Assembly: GCF_040706535.1 (NCBI RefSeq)
Contig: NZ_JAPDRJ010000003.1
Location: 124,001 to 188,000 of the forward strand
Length of the DNA stretch: 64,000 nucleotides
Direction: 5' to 3'
DNA from: Lentisalinibacter orientalis
GTDB taxonomy: Bacteria > Pseudomonadota > Gammaproteobacteria > Steroidobacterales > Woeseiaceae
Shown here: in pieces, positions 8,157 to 16,318 of the stretch
How the letters are laid out: each line of letters opens with the position of its first letter
How positions within the stretch are numbered: the first letter of the stretch is position 1
Position numbers and translations under genes: made by a program
The notes under the pieces: generated by a model
Told to the model about the DNA's origin: nothing
Database searches by the model: none
Seen by the model: the letters and a program-made list of their open reading frames with translations, nothing else

Positions 8157-8570
8157 ATGCGCAGACCGATCGGCGCCATGGGCGGCGCAGAAGAGGAAGA
8201 AAACGAGATCAACCTGACACCCATGCTCGACGTGGTGTTCATAATGCTGATCTTCTTCATCGTGACGGCTTCGTTCATCAAGGAAGCCGGCATCGATGTG
8301 AACCGGCCGGATGCTCCGACGGCGGAGCGGAAGGAGAACGCCAACATCCTGATTGCGATCAGCGACAACAACGAGATCTGGATCGACCGGCGCCGCGTGG
8401 ATCCGCGCGCGGTGCGGGCCAACATCGAACGGCTGCACGCCGAGAACCCGAAGGGATCGGTGGTGATCCAGGCGGACAAGAAGTCCTACAACGAGACGCT
8501 GGTGCAGGTCATGGATGCGGCGCGGCAGGCCGGCGTGTACAACGTCTCGATTGCCGCCAACGAGGACTGA
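8157..8570 (+). CDS. exbD: ExbD biopolymer transport subunit
   Basis: A 137-residue single-span membrane protein of the ExbD/TolR family. The cytoplasmic N-terminus ends in NLTPMLDVVFIMLIFFIV, where the aspartate at about residue 25 is the conserved proton-accepting residue. The periplasmic part contains ISDNNEIWIDRRRVDPR and ends in VMDAARQAGVYNVSIA, as in the family. It works as the partner of ExbB at 7608. AGAGGA lies upstream of the ATG. Confidence 0.95.
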   Translation: MRRPIGAMGGAEEEENEINLTPMLDVVFIMLIFFIVTASFIKEAGIDVNRPDAPTAERKENANILIAISDNNEIWIDRRRVDPRAVRANIERLHAENPKGSVVIQADKKSYNETLVQVMDAARQAGVYNVSIAANED

Positions 8571-8641
8571 GGACGACGCCGATGGCGGGCAGGCGGCCGT
8601 TCACTGACAAGGGTTCCGGTTTCCGGAACGGAGGCTAGAGT

Positions 8642-9247
8642 ATGATCGTCCGGTATATCATCTCCATCGTGAGCGGGGTCGCCGTGACCTTCGGGCTGCT
8701 GTTCCTGATGCAGTTCCTGATCGAGACCGGTGAGAGTGCGCTGACGGATCCCCAGAAGCGCTATTTCCTTGACTTCGTCCGCGTGAAGAAACAGGAGATA
8801 GTGAACGTCGAGGAGCCCAAGCCGGAGAAGCCGCCCAAGCCGCAGCAGCCGCCGCCGGATACGCCGCCGCCGTCCCAGGACGACATCGATCCGAACGCCC
8901 CGGCCATCAACGTGCGGCCGCCTTCCTCGTCCACCGACGTGAGCATCTCCGGGCCGGGCAGCCTGTCCTACACCGACGGCGAGTACCTGCCTATCGTTCG
9001 CGTCGCTCCCATCTACCCTAGCCGGGCCTTGTCCCGGGGCATCGAGGGGTACGTGGATCTCGAATTCACGGTGACCACGGCGGGTACGGTCAAGGACCCG
9101 GTGGTGATCTACTCGACCAGCAGCCTGTTCAACCGAGCGGCCATGCGCGCCGTGCTCAAGTTCAAGTACAAGCCGCGCGTCGTGGACGGTCAGCCGGTCG
9201 AGGTGCCAGGCGTGAAGACGCGCATCCGCTTCGAACTGGAGGACTGA
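8642..9247 (+). CDS. tonB: TonB family energy transducer
   Basis: A 201-residue TonB protein: N-terminal membrane anchor (about residues 5-27), proline-rich spacer about 57-82 with KPEKPPKPQQPPPDTPPPSQ, and a C-terminal TonB domain from about residue 112 with VAPIYPSRALSRGIEGYVDL and VLKFKYKPRVVDGQPV. It spans the periplasm and transmits energy to TonB-dependent receptors. The proline-rich spacer is short, as expected for TonB2-type transducers. GGAGG precedes the ATG. A 71-base gap separates it from exbD. No TonB-dependent receptor is encoded in the window. Confidence 0.95.
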   Translation: MIVRYIISIVSGVAVTFGLLFLMQFLIETGESALTDPQKRYFLDFVRVKKQEIVNVEEPKPEKPPKPQQPPPDTPPPSQDDIDPNAPAINVRPPSSSTDVSISGPGSLSYTDGEYLPIVRVAPIYPSRALSRGIEGYVDLEFTVTTAGTVKDPVVIYSTSSLFNRAAMRAVLKFKYKPRVVDGQPVEVPGVKTRIRFELED

Positions 9248-9281
9248 CGGCGTCCGGGACAGCCATTAACGGGATTCACTG

Positions 9282-10598
9282 ATGATGACGAAATTCTTCA
9301 CACGGAACTTCCGCAGCACGCTGCTGGCTGCCCTGGTTGGCGTCTGCATGGCGTCTCTTGCGCCCACGGCCGTGGCCCAAGACGACCAGGAGGCGCGTGA
9401 CAATCAGAAGACGCGCAAGGCGGAGGCGCTCAGCAAGGCTGTCTACGAGAAGCTGACCGAAGCCCAGGAGCTGGCGGACAACCAGCAGTTCAATCAGGCC
9501 ATCCGCGTGCTGGATGGACTCGCCCGCGACGAGGGTCTGAGCGACTACGAGCGGGCCAACATGCTCAACTTCTACGGCTTCATCTACTACAACCAGGGCA
9601 ACACGGCGAAGGCCGTGGAATCGTACGAGCGGCTGCTCTCGATCCCGGAACTCGAGCCGCAGCTGCGTACACAGACCCTGTATACGCTCGCCCAGCTCTA
9701 CGCGGTGCAGGAGAATTTCCCGAAGACGATCCAGCTGCTGAAGGAGTGGTTCCAGATCGCCAACAATCCGGGTCCCCAGGCCTACGTCCTGCTCGGGCAG
9801 TCCTATGCCCAGACGGAGCAGTACGATCTGATGATCCCCCAGATCGAGAAGGCCATCGAGGTTGCGCGTGAGCGCGATACCGAGATCCGCGAGGAGTGGT
9901 GGAACCTGCTGTATTACGGTTATTACCAGCAGAACAACTTCGCCAAGGTCAAGGACATCCTGAAGATCCTGCTGGCCAACTGGCCGAAGAAGAACTACTG
10001 GACGGCGCTGGCCGGCGTCTATTCGGAGCTCGGCGAAGAGAAGAACATGCTGGCCGCCTACGATGCCGCCTACACGCAGAATCTGCTGTCCTCCGAGAGC
10101 GAACTCGTGACCCTCGCCCAGCTCTATCTGCAGGGCGAGATTCCCTACAAGGCCGCCAAGGTCCTGTCCGAGGGCATGGAGAACGGCAACATCGAGGAGA
10201 CGGGCAAGAACTACCGGCTGCTGTCCCAGGCGTGGCAGCTCGCCCAGGAGCCCGACCAGGCGGTCCCGGCGCTGCAGCAGGCGGCACGGCTCAGCGACGA
10301 CGGTGAGCTGAACGCCCGCCTGGCGGTCGCCTACCTCAACCTGGACCGCTACGAGGACTGCATACAGGCGGGTCGTCAGGCGTTGGACAAGGGCGGTGTG
10401 CGCGAGCCGAACGACGTGCGCATCACCATCGGCATGTGCCAGTACAACCTGGATCGTTACCAGGATGCGCGGCAGACCTTCATGGTGGTCCGCCGGGACG
10501 ATGAGTACCAGAAGATCGGCAGCCAGTGGATCAGCGTGATCGACGGCGAGATCCAGCGGCTCGAGCAGCTGCGTCAGGCCATCGCCCAGAACGAGTAA
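9282..10598 (+). CDS. Tetratricopeptide repeat protein of the TonB2 operon
   Basis: A 438-residue exported protein with a signal peptide (hydrophobic stretch about 13-30, ending TAVAQ) and multiple TPR-like helical pairs, such as LNFYGFIYYNQGNTAKAVESY, QAYVLLGQSYAQTEQYDLMI and ITIGMCQYNLDRYQDARQTF. It is the last gene of the operon, followed by a terminator. TPR proteins regularly accompany ttpC-exbBD-tonB2 clusters and probably scaffold protein contacts in the periplasm; the exact partner is not known from sequence. Two adjacent ATGs (9282 and 9285) are possible starts. Confidence 0.88.
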   Translation: MMTKFFTRNFRSTLLAALVGVCMASLAPTAVAQDDQEARDNQKTRKAEALSKAVYEKLTEAQELADNQQFNQAIRVLDGLARDEGLSDYERANMLNFYGFIYYNQGNTAKAVESYERLLSIPELEPQLRTQTLYTLAQLYAVQENFPKTIQLLKEWFQIANNPGPQAYVLLGQSYAQTEQYDLMIPQIEKAIEVARERDTEIREEWWNLLYYGYYQQNNFAKVKDILKILLANWPKKNYWTALAGVYSELGEEKNMLAAYDAAYTQNLLSSESELVTLAQLYLQGEIPYKAAKVLSEGMENGNIEETGKNYRLLSQAWQLAQEPDQAVPALQQAARLSDDGELNARLAVAYLNLDRYEDCIQAGRQALDKGGVREPNDVRITIGMCQYNLDRYQDARQTFMVVRRDDEYQKIGSQWISVIDGEIQRLEQLRQAIAQNE

Positions 10599-10658
10599 TC
10601 GTCAGCATCATTACGGGCCGGCGCATGCGCCGGCTCGCATCAGTGGTTTATGAACTAC

Positions 10659-10686
10659 GGCGCGTCCAGGCCGGCGCGCCTTTTTT
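10659..10686 (+). terminator. Intrinsic terminator after the TonB2 operon
   Basis: GGCGCG (10659-10664) pairs with CGCGCC (10675-10680) and is followed by six T at 10681-10686. A second GC-rich palindrome, GCCGGCGCATGCGCCGGC, lies just upstream near 10617-10634. The terminator ends 14 bases before the ferredoxin start and would separate it from the TonB2 transcript. Confidence 0.82.
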
Positions 10687-10699
10687 GTGAGAGCGGAGA

Positions 10700-11020
10700 A
10701 TGCCCAGGATCACCTACGTCAGCACCGACGGAGAACGCCACGACGTCGAGGTCGAGACCGGCTACACGGTCATGGAAGGCGCGATGGACAACAACATCGA
10801 GGGTATCGTCGCGGAATGCGGCGGCGCCTGCGCCTGCGCCACCTGCCACGCTTACATCGACGAGGCCTGGCTCGGCAAACTGTCCGACATGGACGACATG
10901 GAAGACAGCATGCTGGACGCGGCGTATGAGCGCCGACCCACGAGCCGGCTCACCTGCCAGATCGAGGTGACCGACGAGCTGGACGGCCTCGTCGTCTACG
11001 TCGCCGAGAACGAACTCTGA
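10700..11020 (+). CDS. [2Fe-2S] ferredoxin, putidaredoxin type
   Basis: A 106-residue soluble ferredoxin. The cluster ligands are visible as C39, C45 and C48 (ECGGACACATC) plus C86 in LTCQIEV, the C-x5-C-x2-C ... C spacing of adrenodoxin/putidaredoxin-type proteins. Such ferredoxins carry single electrons to cytochrome P450s or other oxygenases, or work in Fe-S assembly. No P450, ferredoxin reductase or isc gene lies nearby, so the partner is unknown. It converges on the acyl-CoA dehydrogenase at 11042 with 21 bases between them. Confidence 0.93.
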   Translation: MPRITYVSTDGERHDVEVETGYTVMEGAMDNNIEGIVAECGGACACATCHAYIDEAWLGKLSDMDDMEDSMLDAAYERRPTSRLTCQIEVTDELDGLVVYVAENEL

Positions 11021-11041
11021 CGCCGGCAGCGGCGGGGCCCC

Positions 11042-12205
11042 TCAGCGGAGTCCCGTCTCCTGCCTCGCGATGACCATGCGCTGCACCTCGCTGGTGCCCT
11101 CGTAGATCTCCGTGATCTTCGCGTCGCGGAAATAGCGCTCCACCGGCAACTCCTTGCTGTAGCCCATCCCGCCGTGGATCTGTACGGCCTGATGAGTGAT
11201 GTACATGGCCGCCTCGGAGGCGAACAGTTTCGCCAGGCTGCCGTTCAGCGTGTTGCGGGCACCGGTCTTCTTTGCCTCGTCCTTCGCCCACGCGGCGCGC
11301 AGCGTCAACAGCCGCGCCGCTTCCAGGCGGGTCTTCATGTCGGCGATCTTGGCCTGAATCATCTGGAAGCTGCCGATGGGGGAGCCGAATGCCTCACGCT
11401 CCCTGGCGTACTCGAGCGAGGCCTCGTAGGCTGCCCGCGCAATGCCGACGGCCTGGGCCGCGATGCCGATGCGCCCGGCGTCCAGCACGGTCATGGCGAT
11501 CTTGAAGCCCTGACCTTCGTCGCCGAGTCGGTGCTCCACGGGGCACTGGTAGTCCGTGAGTTCGATCTCGCAGGTGGCCGAGGCGCGGATGCCGAGCTTG
11601 GGTTCCGTCTTGCCGCGGCTGAAGCCTTCCTTCTCCGTGTCGATCAGGAATGCGCTGACGCCGCCGGCGCCCTTCTCGGGGTCGGTCATGGCGAACAGCA
11701 CCAGATAGCGGGCGACGGGGCCCGACGTGATCCAGGACTTCTTGGCATTGATCACGTAATGGCTGCCGTCGTCCGACAGCACCGCGCGGGAACGCATGTT
11801 GCCGGCGTCGGAGCCGGATTGGGGTTCGGTGAGCGCGTAGGCGCCGATGGCTTCGCCCGAGGCGACCGGCGTCACGAAAGCCTTCTTCTGATCCTCGGTA
11901 CCGAACAGCAGTATGCCGTTGCAATAGAGGGAGTTGTTGACTGAGACGATCGTGCTGTGGGCGGCGTCCGCCGCGGCGATCTCCTCCATCATCAGGACGT
12001 AGCCGACGGCGTCGAGTCCCGCGCCGCCGTACTCCTCGGGCACCTCGATGCCCATGAAGCCGAGTTCACCCGCCTTGCGGATGGTCTCCTCGGGGAATTC
12101 GCCGCTCTCGTCGAATCTGGCTGCGACCGGCGCGATCTCGTTCTGTGCGAACTCACGTGCCGCGGCCTGGATCATCTCCTGGTCTTCGGTCAGTGAAAAA
12201 TCCAT
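11042..12205 (-). CDS. Acyl-CoA dehydrogenase (short-chain/butyryl type)
   Basis: A 387-residue acyl-CoA dehydrogenase with the classic short-chain layout: N-terminal MDFSLTEDQEMIQAAAREFA, ALTEPQSGSDAGNMRSRA in the FAD-binding middle domain, WITSGPVARYLVL, and the catalytic glutamate in IYEGTSEVQRMVIARQ. It would oxidise a short or branched acyl-CoA to the 2-enoyl-CoA and pass electrons to ETF (etfBA at 28-30 kb). AAGGAG precedes the ATG, and a TATAAT box lies 25-30 bases upstream. It appears monocistronic. Substrate chain length cannot be fixed from sequence alone. Confidence 0.93.
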   Translation of the reverse strand: MDFSLTEDQEMIQAAAREFAQNEIAPVAARFDESGEFPEETIRKAGELGFMGIEVPEEYGGAGLDAVGYVLMMEEIAAADAAHSTIVSVNNSLYCNGILLFGTEDQKKAFVTPVASGEAIGAYALTEPQSGSDAGNMRSRAVLSDDGSHYVINAKKSWITSGPVARYLVLFAMTDPEKGAGGVSAFLIDTEKEGFSRGKTEPKLGIRASATCEIELTDYQCPVEHRLGDEGQGFKIAMTVLDAGRIGIAAQAVGIARAAYEASLEYAREREAFGSPIGSFQMIQAKIADMKTRLEAARLLTLRAAWAKDEAKKTGARNTLNGSLAKLFASEAAMYITHQAVQIHGGMGYSKELPVERYFRDAKITEIYEGTSEVQRMVIARQETGLR

Positions 12206-12229
12206 AGTCAGCTCCTTTTGTCCGCCCCG

Positions 12230-12235
12230 ATTATA
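12230..12235 (-). promoter_or_regulatory. Candidate -10 box of the acyl-CoA dehydrogenase
   Basis: A perfect TATAAT on the minus strand lies 25 bases upstream of the ATG at 12205 in an otherwise GC-rich gap. No good -35 hexamer sits 16-18 bases further upstream, so an activator or another -35 type would be needed. Confidence 0.4.
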
Positions 12236-12328
12236 CGGTGTATGAAAGATCGTTTGTGCGTTGCAGCGCGATGCCTGCCGGGCCGCCCGTCCCTGTGAAG
12301 GGGCTGTCCAGATCGGCGTTGCGCGGGG

Positions 12329-13198
12329 TCAGGTCCGGATGAGTTCGAGCAGCTCGCCGGCCGCGCCGGTGGTGAGCGCGCTCGGCGCGCCGTGATAGGG
12401 CGGGGCGGAGAAGCGCCCGGCCGGAAGGTCGTCCGGCAGCAGATCGGCGGCGAAGCTCACCATCGCGATGCCCGGCGGCAGTCCGCCGGGCGGGCAGTCC
12501 CGCGGCGTCGTCGTGGCGGGATAGTCGTCCACCTCGATCAGGGACTGGCCCGCCAGCGGCATCGCGGCGATGGGGTGCATGGTGTCTGCCGGCAGGTCGA
12601 GGGCCTGCGACAGCACCGAGATGCGGGCCTCCATGACGGGTGCCTCGGGCACACCCAGGCTGCGGTGGTAGAACGCCTGCATGGCCGCCATGTCCGTGCC
12701 GCCCAGGATGACGATGAAGGTCCGGTCCACGGGGCAGGCCGGCCGGGGCAGATCGAACCCGGGCAGCTGCTCCTTGACCATGGTCAGGTAGAGCACCTCT
12801 TCCGCCGGCCCGATCACCTGCATCGCCCGGATGGCGTCCGAGAAGGACAGGTCCTCCGGCGGGCCGACGATACGGAACGGAGAGTCCGCGAGTTCGGCCG
12901 CCAGCCGGTCGACGTCCTCCACGATCAGCTCGGCGGCGTTCCAGCCCCAGGTCGTCAGCGGACGGTATTCGGGAGGCAGTGGCTGGGCGATGAAGCGGAA
13001 ACAGAAATCGCCTCCGGCGGCCGGGCCGAGCAAGGCGCAGTCGGCGTCGGCGAGGGCGGGGGCGCCCAGGTAGTCGGCCTGCGCGGACGCCAGCCGCTCC
13101 TCGTGGAAGAGACGGTAGCCGAGGTATTGCCGGTACGTCTCCACGGCATGGGAGAGGTCCGGCACGGTGACGGTGACGCAGCGTATCGGCCCTATCAC
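12329..13198 (-). CDS. VOC (glyoxalase fold) family protein, two domains
   Basis: A 289-residue protein with two vicinal-oxygen-chelate modules: residues about 1-110 (VTVTVPDLSHAVETYRQYLG) and about 145-280 (FIVILGGTDMAAMQAFYHRSLG). VOC proteins include glyoxalases, dioxygenases and isomerases that bind a divalent metal. In both modules the usual first-strand metal-ligand histidine is missing (RCVTVTV and TFIVIL), so a canonical metal centre is doubtful. The start overlaps the stop of the upstream isochorismatase-like gene by 4 bases (ATGA), placing it third in the operon that begins with a CoA-transferase. Function unknown. Confidence 0.8.
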   Translation of the reverse strand: MIGPIRCVTVTVPDLSHAVETYRQYLGYRLFHEERLASAQADYLGAPALADADCALLGPAAGGDFCFRFIAQPLPPEYRPLTTWGWNAAELIVEDVDRLAAELADSPFRIVGPPEDLSFSDAIRAMQVIGPAEEVLYLTMVKEQLPGFDLPRPACPVDRTFIVILGGTDMAAMQAFYHRSLGVPEAPVMEARISVLSQALDLPADTMHPIAAMPLAGQSLIEVDDYPATTTPRDCPPGGLPPGIAMVSFAADLLPDDLPAGRFSAPPYHGAPSALTTGAAGELLELIRT

Positions 13199-13842
13199 GG
13201 CTGCCTTGCCTCCGCCCGGTAGCGCTCGAGGCGGCCAAGGGCGGTATCCAGGGCGATGACCTCTGCATACTTCGCCTGCAGGTCGAACAGATTCGCCTCG
13301 TGGGGAGCGGGATCCCGGTCCCCGACCGCCTCGCGCACGACGAACGGCAGGAAGCCGTGCTGGATGGCGTCCACCGTGGTCGCGCGGATGCAGCCGCTGG
13401 TCGTGAGTCCGGCGATGAATACGGTATCGATGCCGAGGCTCGTCAACGTCGAGGCGAGGGAGGTGCCGAAGAACGCGCTGGCGTATTGCTTGGTGACCAC
13501 CGGCTCGCCGTCCAGTGGCTCGAGTCCTTCCGCAAACTCACCGTAGGCAGAGCCGCGGTCGAGGCAGCGCAGCGCCCCCACCTTGCGATAGAACACACCG
13601 CCGTCCATACCGCCGGGCATGAAGGCCACGTTGGTGTGGAGCACCGGGATGCCGGCGTCCCGGGCCCCGGCGAGCAGCTCACGGCATCGCGTCAGCGTAT
13701 CCTCCACGCCGGCGTACAGCGGGCAGTCGGGGTCCAGGTAGGCACGCACGAAGTCGACGACGAGGAGCGCGGGACGTGCCCCGGGCTGCAGCGCGCGGCC
13801 GAAGCCGGCCTGCCGATAGTCGTCCTCGAGCCTGTCCGCCAC
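13195..13842 (-). CDS. Isochorismatase-family cysteine hydrolase
   Basis: A 215-residue hydrolase of the isochorismatase/N-carbamoylsarcosine amidase superfamily. The catalytic triad is recognisable: Asp in ALLVVDFVRAY, Lys in VTKQYASAFFGTSL and Cys in LTTSGCIRATTVDAIQ. Members hydrolyse amides, carbamoyl compounds or vinyl ethers; the intact cysteine favours an amidase-type reaction, but the substrate is not determinable. The start is GTG at 13840-13842, one base after the CoA-transferase stop, and its end overlaps the VOC gene. The linkage suggests a role in the same catabolic route. Confidence 0.87.
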   Translation of the reverse strand: MADRLEDDYRQAGFGRALQPGARPALLVVDFVRAYLDPDCPLYAGVEDTLTRCRELLAGARDAGIPVLHTNVAFMPGGMDGGVFYRKVGALRCLDRGSAYGEFAEGLEPLDGEPVVTKQYASAFFGTSLASTLTSLGIDTVFIAGLTTSGCIRATTVDAIQHGFLPFVVREAVGDRDPAPHEANLFDLQAKYAEVIALDTALGRLERYRAEARQP

Positions 13843-13843
13843 G

Positions 13844-15067
13844 TCAGATCACTCCGTTCTCACGGAGAGCCTTCAGGCGCTCGGCGTCATAGCCGGGCAG
13901 GTCCGCGAGGATTTCTTCGGTGTGCTCGCCGAGGGCGGGACCCGGACTGCGCACCGAGCCCGGGGTGCCCGAGAGTTTCGGCGCCACGTTCTGCATCTTC
14001 AGCGTGCCGAACTCCGGGTGCAGGGTCTCGATGATCGCCTGGCGCGCCTGAAAGTGGGCATCCTCCAGCATCTCCGGAGCGCGGTAGATGCCGCCGGCCG
14101 GAATGCCGTGTTCCTCCATGAGTTCGATGAGTTCCTTCTGGTCCTTCGTGCGGGTCCAGTCGGCCACCAGCTCGTCGAGCTCCTGCTGGTTCGCCCCGCG
14201 CGCCGAGTGGTTGTGGTAACGCTCGTCCTCGGCGAGTTCCGGCCGGCCCATGGCGGCGGTCAGGCGCCGGAAGACGGTGTCCTGGTTGGCGGCGATCAGC
14301 AGCAGCTTGTCGTCCCGGGTGGGGTAGACGTTGGACGGGGCGACGCCGGGCAGGATGGAGCCCTGCCGCTCGCGGATGTAGCCCGCCTTGTCGTATTCGG
14401 TGATGAGCGATTCCATCATGTTGAGGACCGCCTCGTAGATGGCCGAGTCGACCACCTGCCCCTCGCCGGTGCGCTCCCGGTGGTGCAGTGCCGCGAGGGC
14501 GCCGACCGTGGCGAAGGTGGCCGCCAGGGAGTCGCCGATGCTGATGCCCACCCGGCTCGGCGGCGCGGAGGGGTCGCCGCAGACGTAGCGCAGCCCGCCC
14601 ATCGATTCGCCGACCGCGCCGAAGCCGGCCCGTTTGGCGTAGGGGCCGGTCTGACCGAACCCGGACACCCGGATCATGATGAGTCCCGGGTTGATCTTCT
14701 TCAGCTCTTCGTAGGAGAGATTCCAGCGCTCCATCGTGCCCGGCCGGAAATTCTCCAGCAGGAAGTCGGCCTCGCGGACCAGGTCGCGCACGATCTGCTG
14801 ACCTTCCTCGACCCGGAGATTCACCGTGACGGATTTCTTGTTGCGCGCGATCACCGGCCACCAGAGGGATTTGCCGTGGGCCTTCTCCTGGCCCCAGTCG
14901 CGCATCGGATCGCCCTGGCCGGGCGGCTCGATCTTGATCACCTCAGCGCCGAAATCGCCCATGAGCTGGCCGCAGAAAGGGCCGGCCAGCAGCGTGCCCA
15001 TCTCGATCACCCGCAGATCGGACAGCGGTCCCCGGTTAGTGTCACGATTCGCCGATTCGCTCGCCAT
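13844..15067 (-). CDS. CaiB/BaiF (class III) CoA-transferase
   Basis: A 407-residue family III CoA-transferase, which moves CoA from a donor such as succinyl-CoA to an organic acid. It has LSDLRVIEMGTLLAGPFCGQ near the N-terminus, GAEVIKIEPPGQGDPMR, and the region GQVVDSAIYEAVLNMM with the catalytic aspartate. The ATG at 15065-15067 is preceded by AGGGAG; an upstream frame to 15199 is not supported. It heads a leftward operon with the isochorismatase-like and VOC genes and is divergent from an HMG-CoA-lyase-like gene. Human SUGCT is a class III transferase that handles hydroxymethylglutarate, so activation of a C5-C6 dicarboxylate is a reasonable inference. Confidence 0.9.
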   Translation of the reverse strand: MASESANRDTNRGPLSDLRVIEMGTLLAGPFCGQLMGDFGAEVIKIEPPGQGDPMRDWGQEKAHGKSLWWPVIARNKKSVTVNLRVEEGQQIVRDLVREADFLLENFRPGTMERWNLSYEELKKINPGLIMIRVSGFGQTGPYAKRAGFGAVGESMGGLRYVCGDPSAPPSRVGISIGDSLAATFATVGALAALHHRERTGEGQVVDSAIYEAVLNMMESLITEYDKAGYIRERQGSILPGVAPSNVYPTRDDKLLLIAANQDTVFRRLTAAMGRPELAEDERYHNHSARGANQQELDELVADWTRTKDQKELIELMEEHGIPAGGIYRAPEMLEDAHFQARQAIIETLHPEFGTLKMQNVAPKLSGTPGSVRSPGPALGEHTEEILADLPGYDAERLKALRENGVI

Positions 15068-15127
15068 GGTTCTCCCTCTGAATGCGCGTGGCGGCGCGGC
15101 ACGCACCGCCGGTTGGAATCCCGGTAG

Positions 15128-15156
15128 TGTATACAATTTTGCCGGATCTGCGTTAA
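15128..15156 (-). promoter_or_regulatory. CoA-transferase promoter overlapped by a TGTATACA element
   Basis: On the minus strand TTAACG (15156-15151) and TATACA (15133-15128) are 17 bases apart, a fair sigma-70 match. The 8-bp palindrome TGTATACA at 15128-15135 covers the -10 box. Such TA-centred palindromes are typical GntR/FCD-family operators. A repressor bound here would block transcription of the operon starting at 15067. Confidence 0.55.
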
Positions 15157-15172
15157 GGCATTCAGGATTCTC

Positions 15173-15200
15173 TTGTCTGTTGCAGTCACTTGTATACAAT
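15173..15200 (+). promoter_or_regulatory. HMG-CoA-lyase-like gene promoter overlapped by a TTGTATACAA element
   Basis: TTGTCT (15173-15178) and TACAAT (15195-15200) are 16 bases apart. The perfect 10-bp palindrome TTGTATACAA at 15190-15199 overlaps the -10 box. Its centre is 63 bases, six helical turns, from the centre of the other TGTATACA copy, so one regulator could contact both from the same face of the DNA. Confidence 0.6.
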
Positions 15201-15252
15201 AGGTTCGCTTCCAGCGACCCGAAATTGCCGACCAGAGAATTGCCGACGTGAC

Positions 15253-16179
15253 ATGAAGCGCAGCATCTCCATCATCGAAGTCGGGCCCCGGGACGGACTG
15301 CAGTCCGAGCCGGAGATCCTGCCCGTCGAGATCAAGGCGGAATTCATCCGCCGCGCGGTGGACGCCGGCATACGGCGTCTCGAGGTGGCGAGCTTCGTCA
15401 ATCCGAAGAAGGTGCCGCAGATGGCCGGCGCCGAAGAACTGGTGGCGGCGCTGCCGCAACGCGACGACGTCACCTACATCGGCCTGGTACTGAATCAGCG
15501 TGGCTTCGAGCGGGCCCGCGACTGCGGCATCGACGAGGTCGGGATGGTGGTGGTGGCCAGCGATACCTACAACCGCCGCAATCAGGGCGTGAGCAGCGAC
15601 GAGTCCGTGGAGACGTGGCTGAAGATCGCCGCGCAGGCGAAGGCGGCCGGTATCCGCGCCAACATCATGGTCTCGTCCGCGTTCGGCTGCCCCTTCGAAG
15701 GGGAGGTGGCGCCGGAACGGGTGCTGGAGATCGTGCGACGGGTGGCGGAGGCCGAACCGGTGGAGCTGGCGCTGGCGGACAGCATCGGCGTCGCCGTGCC
15801 GTCCCAGGTTCGCGACCTGCTAGGTCGCGTGGCCGAGACGGTCCCCGGCATGCCGCTGCGCTGCCATCTGCACAACACCCGCAACACGGGGCTCGCCAAC
15901 GCACAGGCGGCGGTCGAGGCCGGCGTTGCTTCGCTCGATGCCAGCATCGGCGGCATCGGCGGCTGCCCGTTCGCGCCGGCGGCGACGGGCAACATCCCGA
16001 CCGACGATCTCGTGTACATGCTGGAGCGCTCCGGCATCGAGACGGGCGTGTCGCTTGCGAAAATCATCGAGACCAGCCTCTGGCTGGAGAAGCAGCTCGG
16101 GCGGGGGGTTCCGGCGATGCTGCCGAAGGCGGGCATCTTCCCGGACGTGGCGACGGAGCGCGCCTCCGCCGGGGGGTGA
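15253..16179 (+). CDS. mvaB: Hydroxymethylglutaryl-CoA lyase family protein
   Basis: A 308-residue DRE-TIM metallolyase that splits 3-hydroxy-3-methylglutaryl-CoA (or a close relative such as citramalyl-CoA) into acetyl-CoA and a 2-keto acid product. Family signatures are IIEVGPRDGLQSE at residues 7-19, VASFVNPKKVPQM, RCHLHNTRNTGLAN with the metal-binding histidines, and GGIGGCPFAPAATGN with the active-site cysteine. I start at ATG 15253; no strong Shine-Dalgarno is present, and a 10-base direct repeat (AATTGCCGAC at 15223 and 15238) lies just upstream. It is the first gene of the mvaB-hyuA-hyuB operon, divergent from a CoA-transferase. HMG-CoA is the most likely substrate but not proven. Confidence 0.88.
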   Translation: MKRSISIIEVGPRDGLQSEPEILPVEIKAEFIRRAVDAGIRRLEVASFVNPKKVPQMAGAEELVAALPQRDDVTYIGLVLNQRGFERARDCGIDEVGMVVVASDTYNRRNQGVSSDESVETWLKIAAQAKAAGIRANIMVSSAFGCPFEGEVAPERVLEIVRRVAEAEPVELALADSIGVAVPSQVRDLLGRVAETVPGMPLRCHLHNTRNTGLANAQAAVEAGVASLDASIGGIGGCPFAPAATGNIPTDDLVYMLERSGIETGVSLAKIIETSLWLEKQLGRGVPAMLPKAGIFPDVATERASAGG

Positions 16180-16318
16180 GGGCGCGGTTGCGGGCCGCGC
16201 GCAAAGCCGCGAGACTCCGGTTATCCTGTCCGGGGCTCCGGGAGAGAAAACGACACGACTGGGGTACGGCGAACGCGGCGTACCTGTGGATATGAACCAA
16301 AGCCATTAAGGGGAAGCC

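Noticed and set aside
12236..12260. GAAAGATCGTTTG upstream of the acyl-CoA dehydrogenase as a PsrA/FadR-type operator
   Set aside because: Only the outer AAA/TTT arms are symmetric; the inner positions do not match the published GAAAC-N4-GTTTC pattern well enough.
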